From contig DGOE01000085.1 of assembly GCA_002389295.1 (NCBI GenBank), positions 15,474-53,722 of the forward strand: a stretch of 38,249 bases of DNA. Direction: 5' to 3'. The first letter of the stretch is position 1, and each line of letters opens with the position of its first letter. The notes beneath the pieces are model-generated. The model made no database searches, had not been told where the DNA came from, and worked only from the letters and a program-made list of their open reading frames with translations. The position numbers and the translations under genes were made by a program. The DNA comes from Flavobacteriales bacterium UBA4474 (GTDB taxonomy: Bacteria > Bacteroidota > Bacteroidia > Flavobacteriales_D > Sanyastnellaceae). Positions 1 to 8,087 of this stretch are shown piece after piece.

Positions 1-398
1 ACCGTCAGCGATCCCGCAGTCGCGTAGTTCGGAGGATTGGAAATGCTCCCGTACAAGGTGTCCAGGACGGGCGCACTGAGATTCGCCCCGTCGTGCAGCA
101 CCACATAATCAAAGAGGAGTCCACTGCCGGGTGCCGCCGGTTCAATGTCAATGGGGCCGATAAACTGGATATCCAGGGGGCTGTCTGATTCGACTGTGAA
201 GACGAGGTCTTCATTGTTTCCGTATGCTTCTTCGGGCCCCCCAGAGTCGGTGAGTTCGCCGATGCAATCGGTGACGGTCGTATCGGTCATGGTGTAGGGC
301 AAGACCTGAGATAGGCCGACCATGCATGCGCCTTGAATGGCCCAGGCGGCCAAGGCCAGGGCAGGCCTTGCTGCTCCTATGGTCAGGCCGCACTTCAA
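1..398 (-). CDS. CUB-domain exported protein, 3' end outside window
   Basis: This frame is open on the minus strand from 398 to the window edge with no stop, so about 132 residues are visible. A hydrophobic N-terminus rich in Ala and Leu (residues 5-30) looks like a signal peptide. From about residue 35 follows a CUB-like fold: LPYTMTDTTVTDCIGELTDSG, then YGNNEDLVFTVES, then LLFDYVVLHDGANLSAPVL. The pattern of 'gap in Gly-Pro, YxNNED, FxVES, DYVxLxDG' is typical of CUB domains in T9SS cargo, which mediate surface adhesion or carbohydrate/protein contacts. The likely start is a TTG at 398 that overlaps the stop of the upstream lipoprotein; an in-frame ATG near residue 27 would remove the signal peptide. 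It is the last visible gene of a six-gene overlapping operon. The missing C-terminus might hold a T9SS sorting domain (inference). Confidence 0.7.
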   Translation of the reverse strand, partial: MKCGLTIGAARPALALAAWAIQGACMVGLSQVLPYTMTDTTVTDCIGELTDSGGPEEAYGNNEDLVFTVESDSPLDIQFIGPIDIEPAAPGSGLLFDYVVLHDGANLSAPVLDTLYGSISNPPNYATAGSLT

Positions 399-850
399 AG
401 GGTGTCGGTGATGAAGATGAGGGGGGATTGTACCTCGTTGGATGCGTTTCCGGCCCGGTCGCTGAGGCGAAAGGTCAGCCGGGTCTGTTCATCCCCGCCA
501 TTTCCCAGAAGAAACAGGGCCGGCAGTTGGATCACAAAGGTGCCATCGATGTCCAGCTCCACGCCGCCCGGCGTCAGTGGCGGGATGTGATAGGTGTCGG
601 GATTCTCGAGCCGGGCGTCCTGGACCTGCAGGGCATGCACATCGGGGTCGTTCCAGCCGATGTCGCCTTGGTGGTCACGGTAGGAAAGGGTGACGGTCAA
701 TGGCGTGGTGGCCGACATCACTTCCGTGGCATTGATGGAAATCCAGCCTATTTCGGGTGCCACGGGGTCGATTTCCTCTGGTGTGCAACCTTGGTGAAGG
801 AGGAGGAGGGCCAATGTGGCGAACAGAAAAGCGGGCGTATTTCGGTTCAT
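395..850 (-). CDS. Ig-like lipoprotein (151 aa)
   Basis: A short lipoprotein with a signal peptide ending in a lipobox at Cys22 (LHQGC), so it is expected at the inner or outer membrane facing the periplasm or surface. The mature part (about residues 30-150) has alternating hydrophobic beta strands, for example LTVTLSYRDHQGDIG and LTFRLSDRAGNASN, that resemble an Ig-like or cadherin-like single domain. I know no specific function. The ATG overlaps the upstream stop by four bases (ATGA at 847-850) and its own stop overlaps the start of the CUB gene, so translation is probably coupled. It probably belongs to the same envelope complex as its neighbours. Confidence 0.85.
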   Translation of the reverse strand: MNRNTPAFLFATLALLLLHQGCTPEEIDPVAPEIGWISINATEVMSATTPLTVTLSYRDHQGDIGWNDPDVHALQVQDARLENPDTYHIPPLTPGGVELDIDGTFVIQLPALFLLGNGGDEQTRLTFRLSDRAGNASNEVQSPLIFITDTL

Positions 851-1818
851 GGTGCGATGCGGAGGCGGTAGAGGAGTTGGATGTATCCCGGGCTGTTGGA
901 CAAGGGGCTCCGGGATTCGGCCTCGCCGTCGCTGGCCCGGATTTGCAATGTCAATTCAGTTCCGGGTGCATAGCCACTCAAGTCGACTTCTGCAGAAAGC
1001 CCGTAGGTCTCGGTGCTGCCCGAAAAGGTCGGTCCGTCAAAGCTGAAAGGCGCCGTATCAAAGGCCCCGCCGGCCGGTGTGGCATCGGCATCGGCGGCAT
1101 CTATGCCCAAGGCCCAGCTGCAGGAAAGGGAGGACATGGGCAATTGGTCATCGGTGATGGCGGCAAAGACATGGATGGTAACCGGCTCCACCAGCACGGG
1201 TTGGATACCGGGGCCTTCGGCGCGCGCGTAGACACCGGATTGGATATCGGGAGGGAAGGCTCCGAATCCATGAATCTGGGGCGGGAGTGAGGCGCCGTTT
1301 GCGGGTGCGGTATTGCCGTTGACGTCCGGCGCACCCGCTGCGATCCACGCTGCGATGGCATCGAGGTATTCATCCCGGCGGTCATTATAGTCACTGCCCT
1401 CATCGACTTCGAGTGGCATCATGCCCGACGTGTTGGGTATGTTGACCGTCAAGCGCTCAAACAGAAAGGACCCTTCCACGGAGCCGGGCACCACCCGCCG
1501 ATTGAAGCTCATGGCCGCATCATTGGCGATGACGGGATGGTTGACCAAGGTGTTCCAGGAAGCGCCTACGGTCCGGAAATCCGGTTCGAAAGTGCCGTCG
1601 TGGCATCCGCTGTTGGCGCAGGTCGGGGCGAATACCTGCTGGTGAAGCCAAGCAAAGTTGTCCTCAGGCAGAGCCGGCACGGCCAGGCCTTCGGTGGGCA
1701 CAACCGGATCCAGATCGTCGTATGGATTGGGGGGCGGGTCGGGCGCGCACGCCCACAACAGACCGGTCAGGATCACGGCCATTCCGAGGGCGGAGGGGTG
1801 GGGAAAGCGCCCGGTCAT
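847..1818 (-). CDS. Cytochrome-c-like lipoprotein with C-terminal Ig-like domain
   Basis: A 323-residue lipoprotein with lipobox Cys24 (LLWAC). Residues 55-165 look like a cytochrome c domain of the type found next to DUF1549/DUF1553 proteins: FAPTCANSGCHDG gives C67-x4-C72-H73, a GMMPLE segment could supply the distal Met ligand, and the domain closes with AIAAWIAAGAP, the usual end of this fold. The spacing C-x4-C-H rather than C-x2-C-H is unusual, so haem attachment is likely but not certain. Residues 190-320 are beta-rich and Ig-like. A start farther upstream (1902) was rejected because ATG at 1818 shares one base with the stop of the DUF1501 gene and gives a good lipoprotein signal. A role in envelope electron transfer or as a haem-anchored surface protein is inference. 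Confidence 0.8.
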   Translation of the reverse strand: MTGRFPHPSALGMAVILTGLLWACAPDPPPNPYDDLDPVVPTEGLAVPALPEDNFAWLHQQVFAPTCANSGCHDGTFEPDFRTVGASWNTLVNHPVIANDAAMSFNRRVVPGSVEGSFLFERLTVNIPNTSGMMPLEVDEGSDYNDRRDEYLDAIAAWIAAGAPDVNGNTAPANGASLPPQIHGFGAFPPDIQSGVYARAEGPGIQPVLVEPVTIHVFAAITDDQLPMSSLSCSWALGIDAADADATPAGGAFDTAPFSFDGPTFSGSTETYGLSAEVDLSGYAPGTELTLQIRASDGEAESRSPLSNSPGYIQLLYRLRIAP

Positions 1819-3152
1819 CAGATGCGGTTGAAGAGGCTGTCGGTCCCGGGATGGACCATGCCGGCGGATTGTACTTCGGGCATCACGCCCAAGATGTCGC
1901 ACACGGTCATCATGGTGTCGGTCACCATGCCCACGGGGTTGTCTTCACCGCCAATGGTGAGTCCTTGCGGCACATCCGGACCGGCCATCATCGTGAAGAT
2001 GCGCATGCTGTTTTCATCGCTGTGGTCGTAGGAACGCCAATCGTTTTGGTCCAGGATGTTGTTGGGTTGAAGGTTGCGGCCGCATTCCGGTGTCAAGATG
2101 AGCGTGGTGTTGCCCGCCATTTCCGGGATGGACTGAATGTGGTTCCACAGGTGGCCCACCGCGTGGTCCGCCCGGTGCAACGCGCCCAAGTAGTTTGAGA
2201 AATTGGAGTGGCAAGCGTCTACAGCCCCGAGGTTGACCATGGTAAAGGCCGGTTGGAATGCGGACAGGACCTCACAGGCAAACCCCACGGTGGAAGTGTC
2301 GCGGTTGTCGGTGACCGGTGGAATTTGGATGGCGTTGTTTTCGACCTTGTCGTACATCAGTTGCATGAAGGCCTTGATCTGCTCTTTTTCTTCGTCGGTA
2401 TTGTTTAATCCACCCCCGAAGCCGCCAGACCCATCCGCGTCGAACTGCTGGTCCAAAAAGGACTTCATCCGGCGCATGGGGTCCAGTTCATTCTCCGGAT
2501 GGTACACCGCCGCATCGGCAAAGGCATACTCGCCATCGTTTACGAAGGTCACGACAGGGGCAAAGAAGTTGCCGGCGTACTGCGCGCCGTAATCCGGGTG
2601 CTCGCTGTGGTTGAGCAGGGGGAGCGACCCTCCGATGCCATTGCCCACAAACCACGTGTCGGTGGCCTTGTATCCCCCATGTCGGCGCAGGTATTCAAAG
2701 ATCGTAGGCTGCAACGGGCGTTGTTTGAGTCCTTGCCCCCCCGGGGTGCCGCCCTGCACCAGCGAATTGAGTCCGCCGAAGTGGCCGGCACTCAGTGCCG
2801 AAACCTCGGCAAAGGTGGTGCCGAACTGCTCCATGGGTTGGGGCAGAATCGCCGGAATGGGGTTGATGCCGCCCACGCCGGTGCCGTAGACAATTTTGGC
2901 GATGGGCGCTTCACCGGAGAGCAGGTTGTACATGATGTTGCCCGGATAAGGCTCGCCCTGGCTGTCGTCTACGTACCGCCTGAGGATGCTTTCCTGTTGG
3001 CGCACGCCTCCGGCAAAGGCGACCATCACGACATGTTGGGCCGTGCGCCGGCCACTGGCGGCAAACAACCTGCCCGAGGGGAGGATGAAGGGGGCCGATG
3101 CCGCCCCTGCCGCGGCCAGGCCGGTCTGCTTGAGGAAGGTCCTTCTTTTCAT
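1818..3152 (-). CDS. DUF1501 family protein, Tat-exported
   Basis: A 444-residue DUF1501 protein (alkaline-phosphatase/sulfatase-like fold). The N-terminus carries a twin-arginine signal, MKRRTFLKQTGLAAAG, ending near LFAAS at about residue 30, so it should be exported folded. Family hallmarks seen are the block TPECGRNLQPNN followed by DWRSYDHSDEN and the ending with G-x-x-TD (GGEDNPVGMVTD), which match the 'TEFGR...N..GRDH...' region of DUF1501. The reaction of the family is unknown; in Planctomycetes it is encoded beside DUF1549/DUF1553 cytochrome-containing proteins. The start at 3152 was chosen over 3245 because it begins at the Tat motif and shares one base (TGATG) with the preceding stop. 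The gene is central in the overlapping operon. Confidence 0.9.
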   Translation of the reverse strand: MKRRTFLKQTGLAAAGAASAPFILPSGRLFAASGRRTAQHVVMVAFAGGVRQQESILRRYVDDSQGEPYPGNIMYNLLSGEAPIAKIVYGTGVGGINPIPAILPQPMEQFGTTFAEVSALSAGHFGGLNSLVQGGTPGGQGLKQRPLQPTIFEYLRRHGGYKATDTWFVGNGIGGSLPLLNHSEHPDYGAQYAGNFFAPVVTFVNDGEYAFADAAVYHPENELDPMRRMKSFLDQQFDADGSGGFGGGLNNTDEEKEQIKAFMQLMYDKVENNAIQIPPVTDNRDTSTVGFACEVLSAFQPAFTMVNLGAVDACHSNFSNYLGALHRADHAVGHLWNHIQSIPEMAGNTTLILTPECGRNLQPNNILDQNDWRSYDHSDENSMRIFTMMAGPDVPQGLTIGGEDNPVGMVTDTMMTVCDILGVMPEVQSAGMVHPGTDSLFNRI

Positions 3153-3655
3153 CAGTAGTGGAGGTATTCCTCGCTGAGGGCGAATGAAGTGTACACCAGC
3201 TCGGGGTTCATGGTGGGGTGGGATGCGAGGAAGTTGCGCATCCACGTGCGTTCGGCTTCCGTGGGATAGCGGACCAGAAACCGCACATAGGTGTCGTTGA
3301 TGAAGCCCTCGGGGTCCTGCGTGATGATTTCCGCGTTGGGGAGTTGCACCCCGGGGTCTTGCATGAAGTTGGATACCAGGACTTCCCGCGCAATCTCCTG
3401 ATCACCAACGCTGAAAAAGGCCTGTTTGATTTCGAAAAGCTCCGCGCTTCCCAGGGCTTCTCCGAAGAGGTCGGCATGCAGGATGGCGATCCATTGGTCT
3501 ATGGACTTCGCCCTGTCCTTGACGGCGGCAGCGGCATTGAGCTCGAGGGGTTCAAGGCCATAGGTCACCTCAGGTTCGGCTGTGCAGCCGGCCATGAGCA
3601 CCATGGCTGCGCTTGCCACCACGAGGTTCAGCAGGGGATGTGCATTGAGGTTCAT
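3152..3655 (-). CDS. Small lipoprotein with DUF1553-like C-terminal pattern
   Basis: A 167-residue lipoprotein with lipobox Cys24 (LMAGC). The mature protein is mostly helical. Its last 50 residues (FINDTYVRFLVRYPTEAERTW, then SFALSEEYLHY at the end) follow the pattern 'Y-x-R-x-L-x-R-x-P-T-x-x-E ... S-x-E-Y-x-x-Y' that is seen at the C-terminus of DUF1553 and related (DUF1800-type) proteins. The preceding lipoprotein ends similarly (LLISSDEYADF), so the two are probably paralogous or two parts of one functional unit. It overlaps the upstream gene by four bases (ATGA) and the DUF1501 gene by one base. The exact function is unknown. Confidence 0.85.
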   Translation of the reverse strand: MNLNAHPLLNLVVASAAMVLMAGCTAEPEVTYGLEPLELNAAAAVKDRAKSIDQWIAILHADLFGEALGSAELFEIKQAFFSVGDQEIAREVLVSNFMQDPGVQLPNAEIITQDPEGFINDTYVRFLVRYPTEAERTWMRNFLASHPTMNPELVYTSFALSEEYLHY

Positions 3656-4548
3656 TCGAAATCGGCGTATTCGTCAGATGAAATCAGCAGCCGCTGAAGG
3701 GGCCGAATGTCCACGTCCGGACCGGCGACATCTCGCCAGGCCATGACTTCCGCGTCGGTAATGCTCCGGACGAGCAGCCTTTCCGACCACCAGCGTACGG
3801 CACCCTCCTCGAATTCAGCATCGGCCACCAGCACTTCCAAATAGCTGTGCTTGTCTTCAATGGCCTCCCCAAACAGCAGGGCAGGGGCGCCGAATTCGAC
3901 AGCGGTATAGGCCTGTTCGAATTCCGACTCCGTGGGGTATCGGCCAAAGAGGTCATCGAAGGTGGCATTGATGAAGTTGAAGCTGTTCATGTTGATCTCG
4001 TTGTACACGAGGTTGTCGCAGAAGCGCCGATTTACCTCTGGCCACGCGATGGTGCCGAGCCTGAAGTGGTCTACCGCTTGAGTCACGCGTTCCAACCGGT
4101 CAGCGAGTGCGTTATAGATGATGTAGGCGTTGCCTCCGGCCAGTGAATCCTGCTCGGCGAGGTTGCGCTGGGCCTGGGCTTCGTTTTCCAGCGTTTCAAG
4201 ACTGGTGCCGTCGAGAAACCGTCCAGACAGGTCGTCAAAGAGCTTTCTGTCATACGCTTCCCGGTAGGCCTCGTCTCCTCCCATGAGCCGGTCGACCAGG
4301 TCCAAACGGGCATCCAACCCGAGGTCTCCCGACCGCAGAGCCGCACGGTCGGCGTCCAACTCATCCACGAGGGGTTCCCTGCCGATGAGGTCGATGTACA
4401 CCCGCGTGAGGTAAGCGTCCACGAGCACGGTGGGCACTCCATTGTATGGAGGGATTGGGTTGTCATCCAACCGGATTTCCTCTGGCCTGCAGCCCATTAC
4501 GAGCAGCAGGAAGCTTCCGAGAATCACGGGGTAGAATGTGTTTTTCAT
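3652..4548 (-). CDS. DUF1549-like lipoprotein (298 aa)
   Basis: First gene of the overlapping operon. ATG at 4548 gives a signal peptide with lipobox Cys20 (LLVMGC); a TTG in frame at 4560 was not chosen. Residues 40-100 read VYIDLIGREPLVDELDADRAA ... LDLVDRLMGGDEAYREAY, which fits the DUF1549 pattern of 'R-x-Y-L-D-L-x-G-x-x-P-x-x-x-E' followed by 'L-V-D-x-L-L-x-x-x-x-Y'. The C-terminal half has a second 'FGRYPTESEFE' segment and ends in LLISSDEYADF, the kind of ending seen in DUF1553. So one short lipoprotein may combine the features of the much larger planctomycete proteins. Similarity is by pattern only. It shares a 73-base divergent promoter region with the gene at 4622. Confidence 0.8.
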   Translation of the reverse strand: MKNTFYPVILGSFLLLVMGCRPEEIRLDDNPIPPYNGVPTVLVDAYLTRVYIDLIGREPLVDELDADRAALRSGDLGLDARLDLVDRLMGGDEAYREAYDRKLFDDLSGRFLDGTSLETLENEAQAQRNLAEQDSLAGGNAYIIYNALADRLERVTQAVDHFRLGTIAWPEVNRRFCDNLVYNEINMNSFNFINATFDDLFGRYPTESEFEQAYTAVEFGAPALLFGEAIEDKHSYLEVLVADAEFEEGAVRWWSERLLVRSITDAEVMAWRDVAGPDVDIRPLQRLLISSDEYADFE

Positions 4549-4557
4549 TGATGGCTT

Positions 4558-4565
4558 CAAATTAA
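4558..4565 (-). promoter_or_regulatory. -7-like element of the overlapping operon
   Basis: Minus strand reads TTAATTTG, which fits the Bacteroidota -7 consensus TAnnTTTG at seven of eight positions. It ends nine bases before the ATG at 4548. No well-spaced -33 TTG is seen. Confidence 0.4.
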
Positions 4566-4587
4566 GAACGCTTCATGCCCCAAAGGG

Positions 4588-4617
4588 TTGAATTGCCCTT
4601 CTTGCCCGTTAATTTCG
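4588..4617 (+). promoter_or_regulatory. Promoter (-33 TTG, 19-base spacer, -7 TAATTTCG)
   Basis: TTG at 4588-4590, a spacer of 19 bases, then TAATTTCG at 4610-4617 match the Bacteroidota housekeeping promoter (TTTG, N19-21, TAnnTTTG) with one mismatch in the -7 box. The ATG at 4622 lies four bases downstream, so the transcript probably begins at or next to the start codon. Confidence 0.55.
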
Positions 4618-4621
4618 CCGC

Positions 4622-5860
4622 ATGATATCCAACTTATGGAAAGTGGCGCACATTGCTGGCGTTCGGGGGCTCTTTGGTTTGATGCTCGCACTCTGTGTAT
4701 CCCTCACCGGGACTGCCCAAGAAAGGGTGTACGTTTTGTGTGAGGGTGCCCAGGATTTCTACTCGAGCGAGGTGCTTGAATTTCCGTCCGTGGGCGTCAT
4801 CGGGTTGGGCGGTGAATGGATGGAATTCGAGGAGCTCCATTCGTTTGTGGGGCACGCTTTTGCTTCGGACCTGTTGGTTTCTGAAGATGGAGCGCGCTTG
4901 TATGTCGCCGCAGAAGACACGGTGTATGTAATGGATGCTTGGACCGGGGAAATCCTGGCGGAACAGGCATTGGATGGTGCCCGGAAATTGGCGCTGCATG
5001 AAGACCGCTTGTTTGTGAGCAGAGGAGACTATGACCCTGTAACCTGGGGTTCTGTGGCGTTCGATGCGTATTTGGTGGCATTGGATGCGGAGAGCCTTTC
5101 GTGGGAAGCCGATTGGGCCGCCGATGGTGCCGCCGGGCCGGCATGGGCATCGGAAGGCGTGCGTGCGAGCAATGGAGGGCTGTTTGTAGCCGTCAACAAC
5201 GCGTTTGACTTTGGCGAGGAGGTCGGACTGATTGGACGCATCGACATTGAATCAGGAGCTTACGAGGAAGTCGACCTCGGACCTGCTGGACTGAACCCTG
5301 TGCACCTGTTGCTTTCGGATGACGGTGCTGTGGTGACGGTCAATGCCCAGCAATACGATGGCACTTCACTGAGCCGCTGGGACGGGCAGGATGCGCCGCT
5401 GACCTTGCAGGTAGCTGAGGTGACCGCTGGATGCGGTGCCGCCGCTTGGCACGCAGGCGGGGTCCTTTACCAGGTATACGGTGAGGGTGATTTCCGCCGT
5501 GCCGATGGTGTGACACTCGCTCCGCAAGACGGCTGGTCGGGCAATGGTCTGACGGTGTATTCCATGACCATGATGGATGGCGATCAAGTCTTGCTGGGCA
5601 TGACGGATTTCGTGGGCTCCGGTGAAGTGGAGTGCTGGAACATGGAGACGGGTTCAATGTGGACATTGCCCGTTGGCGTGGCTCCGGGCAAAATGGTGGT
5701 GGCCTCCACGGCCATGGATGTACCTGTTGTCCAAATGGACAGGACATGGCTGGGGACCTACGATGTCATGGGCCGGCCGGCAGCGCCGGGGGCAGCGGGC
5801 CTCACATTGACGCGGTGGGCGGATGGCCGCGTGACCAAGCGGTTTACGCGGGCAGACTAA
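4622..5860 (+). CDS. Exported YncE-like beta-propeller protein with T9SS-A-like tail
   Basis: 412 residues. A signal peptide ends at about residue 33 (VSLTGTAQ). The body shows repeated beta-propeller blades, such as DLLVSEDGARLYVAAEDTVYV (residues 84-104), followed by MDAWTGEILAEQAL, then LLLSDDGAVVTVN and others, as in the DUF5074/YncE-like propellers of Bacteroidota. The last 40 residues (LGTYDVMGRP ... GLTLTRWADGRVTKRF) resemble the final strands of a type A T9SS sorting domain, so the protein is probably secreted and left on the cell surface. The usual middle part (YPNP motif) is not seen, so sorting by T9SS is inferred. It stands alone between a divergent operon and a convergent gene. 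Binding partner or substrate is unknown. Confidence 0.85.
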   Translation: MISNLWKVAHIAGVRGLFGLMLALCVSLTGTAQERVYVLCEGAQDFYSSEVLEFPSVGVIGLGGEWMEFEELHSFVGHAFASDLLVSEDGARLYVAAEDTVYVMDAWTGEILAEQALDGARKLALHEDRLFVSRGDYDPVTWGSVAFDAYLVALDAESLSWEADWAADGAAGPAWASEGVRASNGGLFVAVNNAFDFGEEVGLIGRIDIESGAYEEVDLGPAGLNPVHLLLSDDGAVVTVNAQQYDGTSLSRWDGQDAPLTLQVAEVTAGCGAAAWHAGGVLYQVYGEGDFRRADGVTLAPQDGWSGNGLTVYSMTMMDGDQVLLGMTDFVGSGEVECWNMETGSMWTLPVGVAPGKMVVASTAMDVPVVQMDRTWLGTYDVMGRPAAPGAAGLTLTRWADGRVTKRFTRAD

Positions 5861-5879
5861 AGACAGCCTGCCTATGGCA

Positions 5880-5889
5880 ATGGGCCCAT
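5880..5889. other. 10-bp palindrome in a convergent gap
   Basis: The perfect palindrome ATGGGCCCAT lies in the 36-base gap between two convergent stop codons. It might contribute to transcription termination, but there is no U-tract and the stem is short. Confidence 0.2.
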
Positions 5890-5896
5890 CAAGGGT

Positions 5897-6295
5897 TCAG
5901 CCGAAGAGGGATTGAACCCCGTAGAATTTGGCCGTCGTTTTGAGCAAACTCTGGTGCGCGCGCTCCACAGGGGGCATGTTGCCGTTGGATTGAAAAGTGA
6001 ACCACTTTCCTTCAAACTTGGAATGTCCCTTGTGCTTGACCTCCTTGCCCCGGATAAAGGCTTGCATGCTGCACCCGTTGAGGTGAGGCAGTTGGCGCGC
6101 GAGGAATTCATCGAGTCCCACTTCGATGGGAAAAGCGTACTCGCGCTCGTACCAATTTTTTTCTGGTTGCCAGCGGTCGTTGTTCCACCTCAATTCTAGC
6201 TGGGGGACCTTGCTGTGAACATGCAGCAAATCGCCTTTCTGTTCGAGGGTGTATACCGCACCTGAGTCAGATTCATGACGGTAACTGATTCGCAT
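5897..6295 (-). CDS. Hypothetical protein (132 aa)
   Basis: No family recognised. The predicted protein is soluble, with no signal peptide or membrane segment, and is rich in aromatic and charged residues (WNNDRWQPEKNWYEREY in the middle, KWFTFQSNGNMPPVERAH near the end). The N-terminal half looks like beta strands (YRHESDSGAVYTLEQKGDLL). ATG at 6295 is preferred over a TTG at 6313. It lies 97 bases downstream of asnB in the same direction and could be co-transcribed with it. Codon use and GC content look like the neighbours. Confidence 0.75.
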   Translation of the reverse strand: MRISYRHESDSGAVYTLEQKGDLLHVHSKVPQLELRWNNDRWQPEKNWYEREYAFPIEVGLDEFLARQLPHLNGCSMQAFIRGKEVKHKGHSKFEGKWFTFQSNGNMPPVERAHQSLLKTTAKFYGVQSLFG

Positions 6296-6392
6296 ATCGA
6301 AGGATAAGGACAAAGCACGGATTTAGACACGCAAATGTCAATTCGCGTGCCGCAACATTGGAATCAGGTGCTTGAGCGCGCCGGAAGGGCCA

Positions 6393-8063
6393 TCATTCGC
6401 CATAAGCGTCGTTGTGGATGCCACCCACGGCACGGCCGCTTGGATCGATGTTGTTTTTGAGCCGGGCGTCCCACTCGAGCGCTTTTTCGGTGCTGCAGGC
6501 CACGCTTTTGCCACCAGGTACAGTGGCGGCTGCGGCGGCAGAAGGATAGTGTTCCTCGAAGATCCTTCTGTAATAGTATCCCTCTTTGGTGGAGGGGGTG
6601 TGGAGGGGGAACCGGACCCCAGCGCGGGCCATCTCATCGTCAGAGACCGCGCCCTCTGCCAAGTCCCTGAGGCCATCGATCCAGCCGTAGCCCACGCCAT
6701 CGCTGAACTGTTCTTTTTGGCGGTTGAGAATGTGATCGGGGATGTACCCTTCAAAGGCACGCCGAATGGCGGCCTTCTCCAATTTGCCTTTTCCTCCCAT
6801 TTTTATGCTGGGGTCCAGTGACATGGCGTAATCAATGAACTCCCTGTCCAGGAAGGGAACCCTGGCCTCGATGCCCCAGGCCATCATCGATTTATTGGCC
6901 CTGGCGCAGTCAAATTGGTGGAGCCCCATGACCTTGCGCACCGTCTCTTCGTGGAATTCCTTGGCGTTCGGTGCCATGTGGAAGTAGAGGTACCCCCCGA
7001 ATAGTTCGTCTGCGCCCTCGCCGCTCAACACCATTTTGATGCCCATGGCTTTGATTTTTCGCGCCATCAAGTACATCGGTGTGGATGCCCGAATGGTGGT
7101 GACATCATAGGTCTCGATGTGGCGGATCACCTCTGACAGGGCGTCGATGCCCTCTTCGATGGTGAAGGTCAAACCGTGGTGCACCGTGTCGATGGCTTCC
7201 GCCACTTCCGCCGCCGCGGCGAGGTCCGGGGACCCCTCCAAACCAATGGAAAAGCTGTGGACCCTCGGCCACCAGGCCTCGGTGTTGTCATCTTCATCCA
7301 CACGCCGCGCGGCGTGCCGCATGGCGATGGCCGCAATGACCGAGCTGTCCAACCCGCCTGATATCAGCAAGCCATAAGGGACATCGCCCATCAAATGCTT
7401 GCGCACGGCGTCGGTCAAAGCCCCGTTGAGTTCAGCGGGCACATACGGCCGGTCGGGCAGTGGCCCTTCCATCCAGTCCCGGGTGTAGAACTTCTCGGGG
7501 GCATCCTGCCCTTTTTCCCAGACATGGCCCGGGGGAAACAAGCGCACATCATCGCAGCGTGTGGTCAGCGCTTTCATTTCGGAGGCGACCCACAATTGGC
7601 CTGCTGCATCCGTCCCGTAATAGAGCGGAATGATGCCGATGGGATCCCTGGCGATGATCCAGTGGTCTGTTTTGGGATCAAACAGCACGAAGGCATACAT
7701 CCCGGAGAGGTGGTCCACCAAACGGCTACCGACGCTGCGGTGCAGCGCGAGAATGACTTCGCAGTCGCTGGCGGATTGGAAAGGATAGTCTTTGGAATCG
7801 GCTGCATGGCGCAATTCCATGTGGTTGTAGATCTCACCATTGACGGCAAGGATGGTGCCCTGCTCGGGGTCCACCATGGGTTGGGCACCGCTCAAAACAT
7901 CGACAATGGCCAGCCTTTCGTGGGCAATGATGGCGCCAGGATGCTCTTCAACCCCTGACCAGTCGGGGCCCCGGTGCCGCTGGCAGAGCGATGCTTCCAA
8001 GACGTGCTGGCGGTCTTGGGTATTTTCGGTTTGTCTGTTGAGCAATGCGGTGATGGAGCACAT
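6393..8063 (-). CDS. asnB: Asparagine synthase B (glutamine-hydrolysing)
   Basis: Makes asparagine from aspartate, ATP and glutamine in the cytoplasm. The protein has 556 residues, close to the 554 of E. coli AsnB, and is complete. It begins MCSITALL, with Cys2 as the N-terminal nucleophile of the class II glutaminase domain, followed by HRGPD, HERLAIVD and NGEIYNH. The synthetase domain has the PP-loop SGGLDSS at residues 235-241 and the conserved SGEGADELFGGY. The C-terminus is of AsnB type. It is divergent from the large T9SS cargo gene across 112 bases that hold a dyad, and is followed by a small unknown gene. Confidence 0.97.
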   Translation of the reverse strand: MCSITALLNRQTENTQDRQHVLEASLCQRHRGPDWSGVEEHPGAIIAHERLAIVDVLSGAQPMVDPEQGTILAVNGEIYNHMELRHAADSKDYPFQSASDCEVILALHRSVGSRLVDHLSGMYAFVLFDPKTDHWIIARDPIGIIPLYYGTDAAGQLWVASEMKALTTRCDDVRLFPPGHVWEKGQDAPEKFYTRDWMEGPLPDRPYVPAELNGALTDAVRKHLMGDVPYGLLISGGLDSSVIAAIAMRHAARRVDEDDNTEAWWPRVHSFSIGLEGSPDLAAAAEVAEAIDTVHHGLTFTIEEGIDALSEVIRHIETYDVTTIRASTPMYLMARKIKAMGIKMVLSGEGADELFGGYLYFHMAPNAKEFHEETVRKVMGLHQFDCARANKSMMAWGIEARVPFLDREFIDYAMSLDPSIKMGGKGKLEKAAIRRAFEGYIPDHILNRQKEQFSDGVGYGWIDGLRDLAEGAVSDDEMARAGVRFPLHTPSTKEGYYYRRIFEEHYPSAAAAATVPGGKSVACSTEKALEWDARLKNNIDPSGRAVGGIHNDAYGE

Positions 8064-8068
8064 GGTTC

Positions 8069-8076
8069 GAAACGTA
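8069..8076 (-). promoter_or_regulatory. -7-like element of asnB
   Basis: Minus strand TACGTTTC fits TAnnTTTG with one mismatch and ends five bases before the asnB ATG. A TTTC lies 20 bases upstream of it as a possible -33 box. Confidence 0.4.
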
Positions 8077-8087
8077 TTGTGCTGTGA

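Noticed and set aside
211..393. 60-codon minus-strand frame starting with GTG
   Set aside because: It is Arg- and His-rich; the neighbouring frame gives a continuous signal peptide and CUB domain.
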